A DNA stretch of 21,876 nt from a virus. The stretch covers positions 1 through 21,876 of the IMG/VR virus record IMGVR_UViG_3300027779_000188. The stretch is one strand, 5' to 3'. Positions 8,326 to 13,858 of the stretch are shown here, piece by piece. Positions within the stretch are counted from its first letter, which is position 1. Every line of letters starts with the position of its first letter. The notes beneath the pieces are model-generated. The model was not told where the DNA came from. It did not search any database and was given only the letters and a program-made list of their open reading frames with translations. The position numbers and the translations under genes are program-made.

Positions 8326-8403
8326 ACCTAGTCCCACACTGGCACTACCTAGTCCCCACCTGACACTAGGGTAGTCCCACACAGACACTTACCTAGTCCC
8401 ACC
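8326..8403 (+). repeat. Four iteron-like direct repeats
   Basis: The core TAGTCCC(C)AC begins at 8329, 8350, 8372 and 8394, a spacing of 21, 22 and 22 bases (two helical turns). Three copies have ACC before the core, and the first three are followed by a (T/A)G(G/A)CACT half. This regular phasing is typical of iterons bound by a replication initiator. Confidence 0.65.
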
Positions 8404-8442
8404 GTGGGTCTCTAACATACAAGTAAAAATACAAATATAACT

Positions 8443-8490
8443 AAGGGGGTACTAACTAACAAAATTAAGTGTAGTTAGTTACCCCCCCTT
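8443..8490. repeat. Inverted repeat with G-tract and C-tract in A+T-rich DNA
   Basis: TAACTAAC (8453-8460) and GTTAGTTA (8474-8481) pair perfectly around a 13-base A+T-rich loop. Outside them a five-G tract (8445-8449) can pair with a seven-C tract (8482-8488) after a three-base bulge. The T-run expected of a terminator is missing. Being next to the iterons, it may be part of the origin. Confidence 0.5.
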
Positions 8491-8530
8491 GGGAAAAATA
8501 TAGGAAAAAATTTTATTGGAAAGGGAACTG

Positions 8531-8608
8531 ATGGATATTCATTCTTACAGAGTAAGCCACAACTTATATCTGGGTAAGCTGTGTAAGGACTCCTACAGAG
8601 GCGCGTAG
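8531..8608 (+). CDS. Possible 25-residue leader peptide
   Basis: ATG at 8531 opens a short frame beginning MDIHSYRVSHNLYLGK and ending at the TAG at 8606-8608. An AAGGGA sequence lies about 5 bases upstream, a passable ribosome-binding site. It could be a real micro-gene or chance. No family recognised. Confidence 0.3.
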   Translation: MDIHSYRVSHNLYLGKLCKDSYRGA

Positions 8609-8818
8609 TGAACGTTCTCGGTCAAGGGTAGGCCAAGGTATAGGGTAAGATCAAAGTGTGCTGTGAGCGCACGTTTAAGAGGTGTTTCAAAAAAGGTTTT
8701 AAATTTTTAGAGGGTGTTTCTAAATAGTAGGTTGCCCTCTGTTAAAAAGGCGGCCATACGCCTCATACCCCCATCGGTTTGGGATTTTCTGGCAGACTCC
8801 TGCGAGGTAGAAAACAAA

Positions 8819-8833
8819 TCGGGTTCAACCCGA
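8819..8833 (+). repeat. Palindrome copy 1 (TCGGGTTCAACCCGA)
   Basis: Perfect 7-base arms around a central C. It is intergenic, about 115 bases upstream of the first plus-strand gene. It lacks the outer G/C pair that most copies have. Confidence 0.85.
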
Positions 8834-8947
8834 CTAGGGCTAGTTGCGAGGGCATTACGACTCAAAAATTAAAATTAGGTATCATAGTAGCATGTTCTGG
8901 AGGAATCCAAGGGCATCAAACCATTTAATTAAAAAGGAAGATTTCAA

Positions 8948-9703
8948 ATGACTAATTTAACGAATGAGAAAGTTGCTGCGTATGCTCAGGTTGCTACAGG
9001 CCAGACCACTATTGATGCTTTGAAAAAAGACATTAAAAGAACTGGTTCTGAGATTTATGACACCATGGCCACTATGCTTTTAGGGTTTTGTACTAATAAG
9101 AATCTATTGACTGATGCCGATATCGACATGTTAACGCATGCGATACAGGTTGAATACAAGCGATCTTTTGGTACTAAATCCGAAGCAAAAGGCAACTTAG
9201 GAATGGAAAACGCTAGTCAGATTGCACGCGACTGGGCCACCATTGCTAAGGGTTGCATAAAAGCTGGGGCGAATGATTTTGACTTATGGGTACACACCCC
9301 ATCGGAAATGAATTATCACCGCGACTTGTACCTGAGTTATAAAACGCTCGGGCACGATGAAACCGAGCACTTGATTGCATCTGATGAAGGCCATAAGGCT
9401 GGCACTAAATCAGGAGTGCGTAATACTTTAGCCAAAATCAATGACCTCGATATTCGAGAAGAATTGATCAAAGTTAAATTGTTACCCGCTGTAAAGCCTC
9501 TACCTGAAGGCCTGATCATGGTCTCTGAACAAGAGCATATTATGCTCGATGTTATCAGAACGTACCTTGACGGATCTTCTGAGGAGGACGCATCACAATG
9601 GATGGTGATTCAAACTGGTCACTTTTCGGAGATGCTACTCTCCAAAGGTACTGCCGAGGTTCAGGCACAACCTAAGAAGAAAGGCAAAAAGAAAGCAGCT
9701 TAA
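8948..9703 (+). CDS. First gene of the early block, unknown protein with Lys-rich tail
   Basis: 251 residues. AAGGAAG lies 7 bases before the ATG, a good ribosome-binding site. The protein is mainly helical and soluble: residues 20-75 look like a helical bundle, and the middle has YKTLGHDETEHLIASDEGHKAG. It ends in a short basic tail, KKKGKKKAA, that may bind nucleic acid. No family recognised. It is the promoter-proximal gene beside the candidate origin and has its own terminator just downstream, so it appears to be an independent transcription unit. A replication or host-takeover role is possible from position only. Confidence 0.8.
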   Translation: MTNLTNEKVAAYAQVATGQTTIDALKKDIKRTGSEIYDTMATMLLGFCTNKNLLTDADIDMLTHAIQVEYKRSFGTKSEAKGNLGMENASQIARDWATIAKGCIKAGANDFDLWVHTPSEMNYHRDLYLSYKTLGHDETEHLIASDEGHKAGTKSGVRNTLAKINDLDIREELIKVKLLPAVKPLPEGLIMVSEQEHIMLDVIRTYLDGSSEEDASQWMVIQTGHFSEMLLSKGTAEVQAQPKKKGKKKAA

Positions 9704-9712
9704 TTATCTGAA

Positions 9713-9739
9713 AGGATAGCCCCGAAAGGGGCTTTTCCT
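9713..9739 (+). terminator. Intrinsic terminator after the first early gene
   Basis: AGCCCC, loop GAAA, GGGGCT, then TTTTCC. AGGA and TCCT can extend the stem outward. It begins nine bases after the stop codon of the 251-residue gene. Confidence 0.8.
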
Positions 9740-9769
9740 ATGTCTCAAATTTAATATTCAAGTAAAGCC

Positions 9770-9809
9770 TTTACTAAAGCTTGTCCTCATTGGGCTGGCC
9801 TTTAGTAAA
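9770..9809. repeat. 10-base inverted repeat with 20-base loop
   Basis: TTTACTAAAG (9770-9779) is the exact reverse complement of 9800-9809. The arms are A+T-rich and no T-run follows, so a second terminator is unlikely. An operator or RNA structure ahead of the next small genes is possible. A TATAAC sequence at 9834-9839 downstream could be a -10 element, without a good -35. Confidence 0.5.
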
Positions 9810-9883
9810 TACTTTCGGAGTTTAGCTAAGTATTTATAACGTGTTGATTTATCTATCAATTATTTCAGCATTATTTTATCAAG

Positions 9884-9898
9884 TCGGGTTCAACCCGA
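9884..9898 (+). repeat. Palindrome copy 2 (TCGGGTTCAACCCGA)
   Basis: Perfect copy, preceded by ATCAAG. It lies 13 bases upstream of the 50-residue gene, just before that gene's ribosome-binding site. Confidence 0.85.
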
Positions 9899-9911
9899 GA
9901 TTGGAGAGTGT

Positions 9912-10064
9912 ATGGATAAATTCTATCTATCAGTCCAGAAACTGGAGCGTGACCTATCGGTTATGCGTCCAGAGTTTGGCATGTCTGGAGTTTATGCAAG
10001 GTCGGGTTCAACCCGAGTTCTCTTGTCTATCGGTACGAACTCAGACCTATCGAGGAGTATGTAA
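9912..10064 (+). CDS. 50-residue hypothetical protein containing a palindrome copy
   Basis: ATG at 9912 follows GGAGAGTGT, a sound ribosome-binding site. The protein starts MDKFYLSVQKLERDLSV and ends TNSDLSRSM. Palindrome copy 3 lies inside and encodes SGSTR. The stop overlaps the next start (TAATG), typical of coupled phage genes. No family recognised. The site and coupling support it despite its length. Confidence 0.6.
   Translation: MDKFYLSVQKLERDLSVMRPEFGMSGVYARSGSTRVLLSIGTNSDLSRSM
10002..10016 (+). repeat. Palindrome copy 3 (TCGGGTTCAACCCGA), inside a gene
   Basis: Perfect copy within the 50-residue gene, read as TCG GGT TCA ACC CGA (SGSTR). Confidence 0.85.
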
Positions 10065-10165
10065 TGGATGATCTATCATTCGCAGCATTCAGTTCGTTAG
10101 TAATCATTGGAGGATATGCCTTATGGCTATCTATCTATATTTCTATCAAGGATAAGTCATGTTAA
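10064..10165 (+). CDS. 33-residue predicted membrane protein
   Basis: The ATG overlaps the previous stop (TAATG), and GAGGAG lies about 7 bases upstream. The protein is MDDLSFAAFSSLVIIGGYAL followed by WLSIYISIKDKSC, with one hydrophobic segment (about residues 7-27) and a positive C-terminal end. Single-span micro-proteins of this kind are common in early phage regions and often act on host membrane proteins; the target here is unknown. Confidence 0.55.
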   Translation: MDDLSFAAFSSLVIIGGYALWLSIYISIKDKSC

Positions 10166-10326
10166 ATATCTATCAAGAAAATGGGTATGCGAATCGCTTC
10201 GCCTATCTTAAAGGTCTGGCAGTAAATCATGGGATAGATCTTCAAGTCGTGTTGGTCTGTGCAGAAATGCTTGGCCCAGAAGAAGACTTCGATGCCCTCG
10301 TTACGCATTTAGAGGGCGGCCTATGA
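10159..10326 (+). CDS. 55-residue hypothetical protein
   Basis: The ATG at 10159 overlaps the end of the membrane micro-protein by 7 bases, and the TGA overlaps the next ATG (ATGA). AAGGA lies about 10 bases upstream. The protein starts MLNIYQENGYANRFAYLKGL and ends in an acidic helix (GPEEDFDALVTHLEGGL). No family recognised. Confidence 0.6.
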   Translation: MLNIYQENGYANRFAYLKGLAVNHGIDLQVVLVCAEMLGPEEDFDALVTHLEGGL

Positions 10327-10853
10327 TGAATCAAACCATGAGGATTGCCCTGCAAAAAGCGGGTATAAATTCTCTATCAAGTCGGGTTCAACCCGACTAC
10401 TCCCCTCTCCCCTATCAAGTAGGTAGTCATGACGGGGAGACCTATGAAGACTATGACCCTGACCATATCCTGATTAGAGCAGAGTTGCTCGGATGGGAGA
10501 CACCTTTTGTGTGTTGGATACCATCTAATGCTGTGCCTCCCAAGGTAGTGCAGCAGGTGCGTCCTACCATGCGTTACCACTATGAGGATGGTACGGAGCG
10601 TATCGGCAAGCGCAAGGCAACCTTTGCCAAGTCGATGCAGCAATCTATGAAGCTGAAGGAGGCTATGAAGAGACCTGTATGGCCTTCACCTAAAGAAAGT
10701 AAACATAGGATAGGTGTCGGTAAGGGAGGATTGTATGCCACCCCATCGGGTAAGCCGCCTGTAAAGAAAGATACGCCGCCTATAAATATCTATCGCCTAG
10801 CTAGACTAGGACGTGAGGCACAAGAGCGTATGGATAAACGTAATGAGTCGTAA
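10323..10853 (+). CDS. Basic hypothetical protein with embedded palindrome
   Basis: 176 residues, translationally coupled to the preceding gene (ATGATGA), with GAGGG a few bases upstream. The N-terminal 30 residues include palindrome copy 4, read as SRVQPD. A folded part follows (about 45-100, with HILIRAELLGWETPFVCW). The C-terminal half is basic and Pro/Lys-rich (KRPVWPSPKESKHRIGVGKG) and probably disordered, so nucleic-acid binding is possible. No family recognised. Confidence 0.75.
   Translation: MMNQTMRIALQKAGINSLSSRVQPDYSPLPYQVGSHDGETYEDYDPDHILIRAELLGWETPFVCWIPSNAVPPKVVQQVRPTMRYHYEDGTERIGKRKATFAKSMQQSMKLKEAMKRPVWPSPKESKHRIGVGKGGLYATPSGKPPVKKDTPPINIYRLARLGREAQERMDKRNES
10382..10396 (+). 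repeat. Palindrome copy 4 (TCGGGTTCAACCCGA), inside a gene
   Basis: Perfect copy preceded by CTATCAAG. It is read in a different frame from copy 3 (AGT CGG GTT CAA CCC GAC, SRVQPD). Confidence 0.85.
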
Positions 10854-10987
10854 GGGGTTTGTTGTTACTTCCCCCTATGGCAGTTACCAATGGCCGTTTT
10901 TTGCCATCGGGTAGCAAAGAGAGTGTGAGTGGGGTATTTGAGGGGCTGGCATGTGTGTTTGCCTAGTACCTAGAATACTCCTAATGT

Positions 10988-11016
10988 CCCGCAAAGTCAA
11001 TGGTGACGCGGGTTTT
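10988..11016 (+). terminator. Probable intrinsic terminator
   Basis: CCCGC, a three-A bulge, GTCA, loop ATGG, TGAC, GCGGG, then TTTT. It lies in the gap after the 176-residue gene and just before the first leader cassette, so it probably closes the upstream operon. Confidence 0.6.
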
Positions 11017-11026
11017 AGTGTAGAAG

Positions 11027-11041
11027 TCGGGTTGAACCCGA
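11027..11041 (+). repeat. Palindrome copy 5 (TCGGGTTGAACCCGA) with leader
   Basis: Perfect copy with central G. It continues as ACATTAAATAAGGAAATTGT up to the start region of the 61-residue gene, whose ATG is at 11064. Confidence 0.9.
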
Positions 11042-11063
11042 CATTAAATAAGGAAATTGTATT

Positions 11064-11249
11064 ATGAAAGTTACTAAATATTGCGGTGAAATAAAAGCAA
11101 TGGAGCAAGTTATAAATTGGGTTTCTCCTATGGTTATGGAGAAGGCTAGATACTTAAAAGACAGCGTAGAGCTTGCAGATTTAATGCGAGCGAAGCGTGA
11201 CCTGTCAGATTTAATTGCGAAGCGTGATGCGTTACTTGTAACGGGTTGA
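11064..11249 (+). CDS. 61-residue helical hypothetical protein
   Basis: AAGGAAATTGTATT before the ATG supplies the ribosome-binding site. The protein is almost wholly helical, and its C-terminal half has an internal near-repeat (LMRAKRDLSDLIAKRDALL) suggesting a short coiled coil. Its stop codon lies inside palindrome copy 6. No family recognised. Confidence 0.65.
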   Translation: MKVTKYCGEIKAMEQVINWVSPMVMEKARYLKDSVELADLMRAKRDLSDLIAKRDALLVTG

Positions 11250-11255
11250 ACCCAA
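11241..11255 (+). repeat. Palindrome copy 6 (degenerate) with leader
   Basis: ACGGGTTGAACCCAA differs from the consensus at two outer positions. The TGA stop of the 61-residue gene is inside it. The downstream leader AATAAGGAAATTGTATG is intact and starts the next gene. Confidence 0.8.
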
Positions 11256-11274
11256 CATTGAATAAGGAAATTGT

Positions 11275-11625
11275 ATGAAGATTTTAAATCTTACTCAGCA
11301 CCCTGCATCTGAAGATCAGATATCAGTAGGAGTGTATGACTTGGAAGGTGAAGACCTTGCCAAGATGAAACAACTATTAACGTTCAAGTCTTTACCCTCT
11401 CAACAGGAGATAGACAAAAGAGCGTGGGGTTTAGCACGCCTCACTAAGAAGGTTGAGTACGCCATGGTAGGCGGAGCACCATACCTAATGGGGCCATTAC
11501 AAAGGGTGCTGAAACAAAATAACACCACAGCATTGTTCGCTTACTCTGAGCGAGTAAGTGTTGAAGATCCATCAACAGGTATTAAGACCAGCGTGTTTAA
11601 GCACCTTGGTTTTGTATCTTCTTAA
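11275..11625 (+). CDS. Conserved phage protein with NLTQHPAS N-terminus
   Basis: 116 residues. It begins MKILNLTQHPASEDQISVGV, then LLTFKSLPSQQEID, YAMVGGAPYLMGPL, TALFAYSERVSVED and a C-terminal FKHLGFV. This order (a first strand ending NLTQH, an 'MvGGAPyLm' turn, an 'AYSeRvSvE' strand and a final 'FkHlGFV' strand) is one I recognise from a family of similar length in phages and bacteria, without a function I can name with confidence. It looks like a small alpha/beta, Rossmann-like fold. The start is fixed by the shared leader AAGGAAATTGT, and the stop overlaps the next cassette. Confidence 0.75.
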   Translation: MKILNLTQHPASEDQISVGVYDLEGEDLAKMKQLLTFKSLPSQQEIDKRAWGLARLTKKVEYAMVGGAPYLMGPLQRVLKQNNTTALFAYSERVSVEDPSTGIKTSVFKHLGFVSS

Positions 11626-11626
11626 G

Positions 11627-11641
11627 TCGGGTTGAACCCGA
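11627..11641 (+). repeat. Palindrome copy 7 (TCGGGTTGAACCCGA) with leader
   Basis: Perfect copy starting two bases after the preceding stop codon. It continues as ACATTGAATGAGGAAATTGT to the ATG at 11661. Confidence 0.9.
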
Positions 11642-11660
11642 CATTGAATGAGGAAATTGT

Positions 11661-11954
11661 ATGAAAACTTATTATATTTCTCTAGCCGCCTACATTGTGG
11701 TCGAGGTGAAAGCTGAAACGCAGGAAGCCGCGCATCAAAGCGCAGGAGATCTGCTTATAGATAGTGTTAATGATCTGGAAGATCTGGACTGCTCTTTAGT
11801 TAGGATCTTAGATGTTCAGAATAAGGAAGAGCTAGATTTTGTGAACTCTTTAGATCTGCCTGATGACCCTGTAGCCCAGCTTATTATGTTGGATATACAT
11901 AAAACTCAAAGCTCTGTTCTCATCATTAGGGATGATGAGTCACTACTACATTGA
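11661..11954 (+). CDS. 97-residue acidic hypothetical protein
   Basis: It starts from the shared leader (GAGGAAATTGT). Residues 1-35 (MKTYYISLAAYIVVEVKAET, then a helix) read as a strand-strand-helix unit. The rest is acidic (DSVNDLEDLDCSLVRILDV). No family recognised. Its stop TGA lies in the next leader (CATTGAATAGGAAATTCT). Confidence 0.7.
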   Translation: MKTYYISLAAYIVVEVKAETQEAAHQSAGDLLIDSVNDLEDLDCSLVRILDVQNKEELDFVNSLDLPDDPVAQLIMLDIHKTQSSVLIIRDDESLLH

Positions 11955-11966
11955 ATAGGAAATTCT
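11949..11966 (+). repeat. Leader cassette without palindrome
   Basis: CATTGAATAGGAAATTCT matches the tail of the leaders behind palindromes 5-7, but the palindrome is absent. It still provides the AGGA ribosome-binding site for the 30-residue gene. Confidence 0.65.
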
Positions 11967-12059
11967 ATGGGAATCTTTTTAGATAGTTCGGCAACTATGT
12001 TTGTAACGTTCTTCGGTCTTGCCGTATTTTTTATGATCGTAGATAGCATGAGGAAATAA
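11967..12059 (+). CDS. 30-residue predicted membrane micro-protein
   Basis: MGIFLDSSATMFVTFFGLAV followed by FFMIVDSMRK: one hydrophobic segment of about 18 residues with a short basic end. The ribosome-binding site comes from the shared leader. It ends two bases before the next gene. Unknown function. Confidence 0.5.
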   Translation: MGIFLDSSATMFVTFFGLAVFFMIVDSMRK

Positions 12060-12061
12060 TC

Positions 12062-12442
12062 ATGGCAGTTAAAGTATTCTTTGAAAACAAGAAACACAGT
12101 GAACTAGTTGCTGTGTTTGACAATGAGGATTTATACAATGTATGTGTAAAACCTCTTGAAAAGTTAGCCAAGGAATGGCGTATGGAAATTAGCGAAAGTG
12201 TCCACTCTGAGGACATGGACATTAAACCAGATAAGTTTAGGGAAGCAGTGATTAAAGCAGCTAAGGATAGCCTTGACAATGAGTGCCTAAATGGAGGAGA
12301 TGTTCACTTATTCTATGATAAAAAAATTGATAGGTACATGAGCATAGCTGCACCTGCGGATTCACTTGATGAATTCAAAGGTATGGATGCTGGTAGTATC
12401 TTCCGAAAGTTATGGGAGAGTAGTCAGTTAAATAAAATCTAA
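12062..12442 (+). CDS. Hypothetical protein, 126 residues
   Basis: GAGGAAATAATC precedes the ATG. The protein has an N-terminal strand pair (MAVKVFFENKKHSELVAVFD), a central helical region and a C-terminal segment EFKGMDAGSIFRKLWES. That segment shares a 17-base DNA match with the 'YKGMDADSIYNM' segment of the VWA protein at 19.6 kb. No family recognised. It is part of the run of closely spaced small genes. Confidence 0.7.
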   Translation: MAVKVFFENKKHSELVAVFDNEDLYNVCVKPLEKLAKEWRMEISESVHSEDMDIKPDKFREAVIKAAKDSLDNECLNGGDVHLFYDKKIDRYMSIAAPADSLDEFKGMDAGSIFRKLWESSQLNKI

Positions 12443-12454
12443 TGGGAGTCGGTG

Positions 12455-12682
12455 ATGCTAAAAATAAACAATCACTTTTTTTCAGAAGCCAAGTATCACC
12501 TTGGTGAAAGAAAACACAGTAGCAAGTGCTCAGCAATAGGCGCTTACATAAAGAACCAAGCAGCCCGTGAACAGAGGAGAAATGCTAAGGCAACCCTTCA
12601 ATGGGAAATGTCCTGCATTGAAGACTCTGAAACAAATTTTGATAACGAGTTACGTTATCCTTTTATGAAGGAGGTTTTATGA
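12455..12682 (+). CDS. Hypothetical protein, 75 residues
   Basis: I choose ATG 12455, which has GGGAG 7 bases upstream; GTG 12452 is also in frame. The protein is basic, with MLKINNHFFSEAKYHLGERK and QAAREQRRNAKATLQWEM. The stop overlaps the next ATG (ATGA). No family recognised. Confidence 0.65.
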   Translation: MLKINNHFFSEAKYHLGERKHSSKCSAIGAYIKNQAAREQRRNAKATLQWEMSCIEDSETNFDNELRYPFMKEVL

Positions 12683-13044
12683 CCGAAGAAGATAGATGTA
12701 TAAAGTGCAGTACCCTTATTGAAGGGGGTGGAACATGGGGTTACTGCCCCGATTGTTGGGATGATGATCTAATAGTCATGACCCCATTCAAGACTGTAGT
12801 TATTGGGAGCTATTGGTTGAGTGCAATCTTCAACGATGACACGACTGCCCTAGATGACGGGCAAGAAGCCATGCTAGAAGAATGGATGAAGCCCTACCCC
12901 CAAGATCGTTTCACTATGGAGTACGTCACCATCGACCATGATGTTTACGGCAACATAGTTAAAGAGATGGAGATTGAGTTCTCTCAATGCCAGATCTCTA
13001 GTCAGTGGGCTGACTGTTGCACCTTAAATATCTACGAACATTAA
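12679..13044 (+). CDS. Zinc-ribbon protein, DUF6926-like C-terminus
   Basis: 121 residues. Cysteine pairs C7-C10 (CIKC) and C23-C26 (CPDC) form a probable N-terminal zinc ribbon. The C-terminal part, EIEFSQCQISSQWADCCTLN, resembles the end of a small phage family (DUF6926 by recollection, moderate certainty). Coupled to the preceding gene by an ATGA overlap, with AAGGAGG upstream. Such proteins may bind nucleic acid or another protein; no activity is known. Confidence 0.7.
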   Translation: MTEEDRCIKCSTLIEGGGTWGYCPDCWDDDLIVMTPFKTVVIGSYWLSAIFNDDTTALDDGQEAMLEEWMKPYPQDRFTMEYVTIDHDVYGNIVKEMEIEFSQCQISSQWADCCTLNIYEH

Positions 13045-13062
13045 CCAAGTAGGAGAAAGATT

Positions 13063-13557
13063 ATGATCAAGAACGTACCAACTGTCATCTATGATATAGA
13101 TGGCACGTTAGCAGACATTGAGCACCGAAGAATTTTTGTTACGGGAAAAAAGAAAGACTTTAATGCTTTCAATAATGCTATGTCTAAGGATGTTATCAAT
13201 GTCCCAATAGTTAAGCTTCACACGATGTGCCATAACGCAGGGTATCAAATACTCTACTGCACTGGCCGAATGGAGGAGCATAGGGCATTGACCATTGAGT
13301 TTTTGAAAATGGTACATGAAGAGAGTGGGATTCTCGATCGATATACTTTATGTCCTTTTTCTCCACAACTTATTATGCGTCCCGATGAACGTAGATCTGA
13401 CCCCGATTGGGAAGTCAAACAGGACATGCTTCATGAAATTCTGAAGACACTGGACAAGGAGAACATATTGTTCACAGTGGATGATCGGCAGAAGGTTGTT
13501 GATATGTGGAGAGCCAATGGCCTCACATGTTTACAGGTAGCCGAAGGTAACTTTTGA
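13063..13557 (+). CDS. Polynucleotide 3'-phosphatase (HAD fold, PseT C-terminal-like)
   Basis: 164 residues. HAD motif I is DIDGTLAD (nucleophile D11, acid/base D13), motif II CTGR (T67), motif III K119 within RSDPDWEVKQ, and motif IV DDRQKVVDMW (D140/D141). The 'MR...D.DWEVK' segment and 'DDR..VVdMW' are characteristic of the phosphatase half of T4-type polynucleotide kinase/phosphatase. The N-terminal kinase P-loop is absent, so this should remove 3'-phosphates from nicked RNA or DNA without phosphorylating 5' ends. AGGAG lies 7 bases before the start. All catalytic residues are present. Confidence 0.85.
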   Translation: MIKNVPTVIYDIDGTLADIEHRRIFVTGKKKDFNAFNNAMSKDVINVPIVKLHTMCHNAGYQILYCTGRMEEHRALTIEFLKMVHEESGILDRYTLCPFSPQLIMRPDERRSDPDWEVKQDMLHEILKTLDKENILFTVDDRQKVVDMWRANGLTCLQVAEGNF

Positions 13558-13564
13558 ATACAAG

Positions 13565-13579
13565 TCAGGTTCAACCCGA
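13565..13579 (+). repeat. Palindrome copy 8 (one mismatch)
   Basis: TCAGGTTCAACCCGA, with G changed to A at position 3. It starts seven bases after the phosphatase stop and lies upstream of the next gene's ribosome-binding site. Confidence 0.8.
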
Positions 13580-13600
13580 CTTTGTATGGGAGAAAATAAT

Positions 13601-13858
13601 ATGAAGTACACTAACTACAGGTCAAATGTTAGTGGCCCAAACACTGCGGAGAGTGACCTTGAGCCAAAGGTTTGGCATGAGGTTCACTACATGTACTGTG
13701 ATGTTAGTTGCACTGTAATGGTCTGGGCTACAGACCCGATGGATGCAATCTCCATCATGCGAGAACAACACCGCAAAGAATCACCCATAAGCCAGCAAGA
13801 TGCTGGTTTTTTTATACCTAAAAGAAAAGAGGACAGTAACTATGATGATATTAACTAA
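13601..13858 (+). CDS. Hypothetical protein, 85 residues, with terminator-like hairpin in its 3' end
   Basis: I choose ATG 13601, which has GGGAG 8 bases upstream; an ATG at 13586 would place that site inside the gene. The protein starts MKYTNYRSNVSGPNTAESDL, then has HEVHYMYCDVSCTVMVWA and ATDPMDAISIMREQ, a strand pair followed by a helix. The hairpin at 13792-13813 falls in codons for QQDAGFFI. It overlaps the next gene by 17 bases. No family recognised. Confidence 0.65.
   Translation: MKYTNYRSNVSGPNTAESDLEPKVWHEVHYMYCDVSCTVMVWATDPMDAISIMREQHRKESPISQQDAGFFIPKRKEDSNYDDIN
13792..13813 (+). terminator. Terminator-like hairpin inside coding sequence
   Basis: CCAGCA, loop AGA, TGCTGG, then seven T. 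It has all the sequence features of an intrinsic terminator, yet lies within the 85-residue gene, about 30 bases upstream of the DUF2958 start. Translating ribosomes could prevent or permit folding, so it may act as an attenuator. Confidence 0.65.

Larger units (their letters stand above)
8087..8947. other. Divergent intergenic region, candidate replication origin
   Basis: About 860 bases lie between the head module and the early block. From left to right the region holds four DnaA-box matches (8177-8312), four iteron-like repeats (8326-8403), A+T-rich DNA (about 8411-8441 and 8491-8520) interrupted by an inverted repeat (8443-8490), a possible 25-residue frame (8531-8608), short hairpins at 8656-8672 and around 8750-8763, and the first TCGGGTTSAACCCGA copy (8819-8833). 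Genes point away from it on both sides. The architecture resembles theta-type origins of plasmids and some phages. The origin call is inference; the elements are seen directly. Confidence 0.6.
9853..10416 (+). repeat. Dense CTATC pentamer cluster
   Basis: About 14 occurrences of CTATC lie in some 560 bases, for example at 9853, 9923, 9927, 9954, 10027, 10047, 10073, 10127, 10131, 10143, 10170, 10203, 10374 and 10412. Several read CTATCAAG. Chance would give fewer than one. The cluster crosses several small genes and intergenic DNA in more than one frame. Confidence 0.6.

Noticed and set aside
8131-8388. 85-residue frame on the minus strand across the origin
   Set aside because: It starts at GTG without a clear ribosome-binding site, and its codons run through the DnaA boxes and direct repeats; composition follows the repeats, not a protein.
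9841-10071. 76-residue plus-strand frame over palindromes 2 and 3
   Set aside because: No ribosome-binding site at its start, and it conflicts with the well-spaced, coupled frames at 9912 and 10064.
10877-10966. 29-residue frame starting MAVTNGRFLPSGSK
   Set aside because: No ribosome-binding site upstream and too short to support; it begins at one arm of an ATGGCA/TGCCAT inverted repeat, which may be the real signal.
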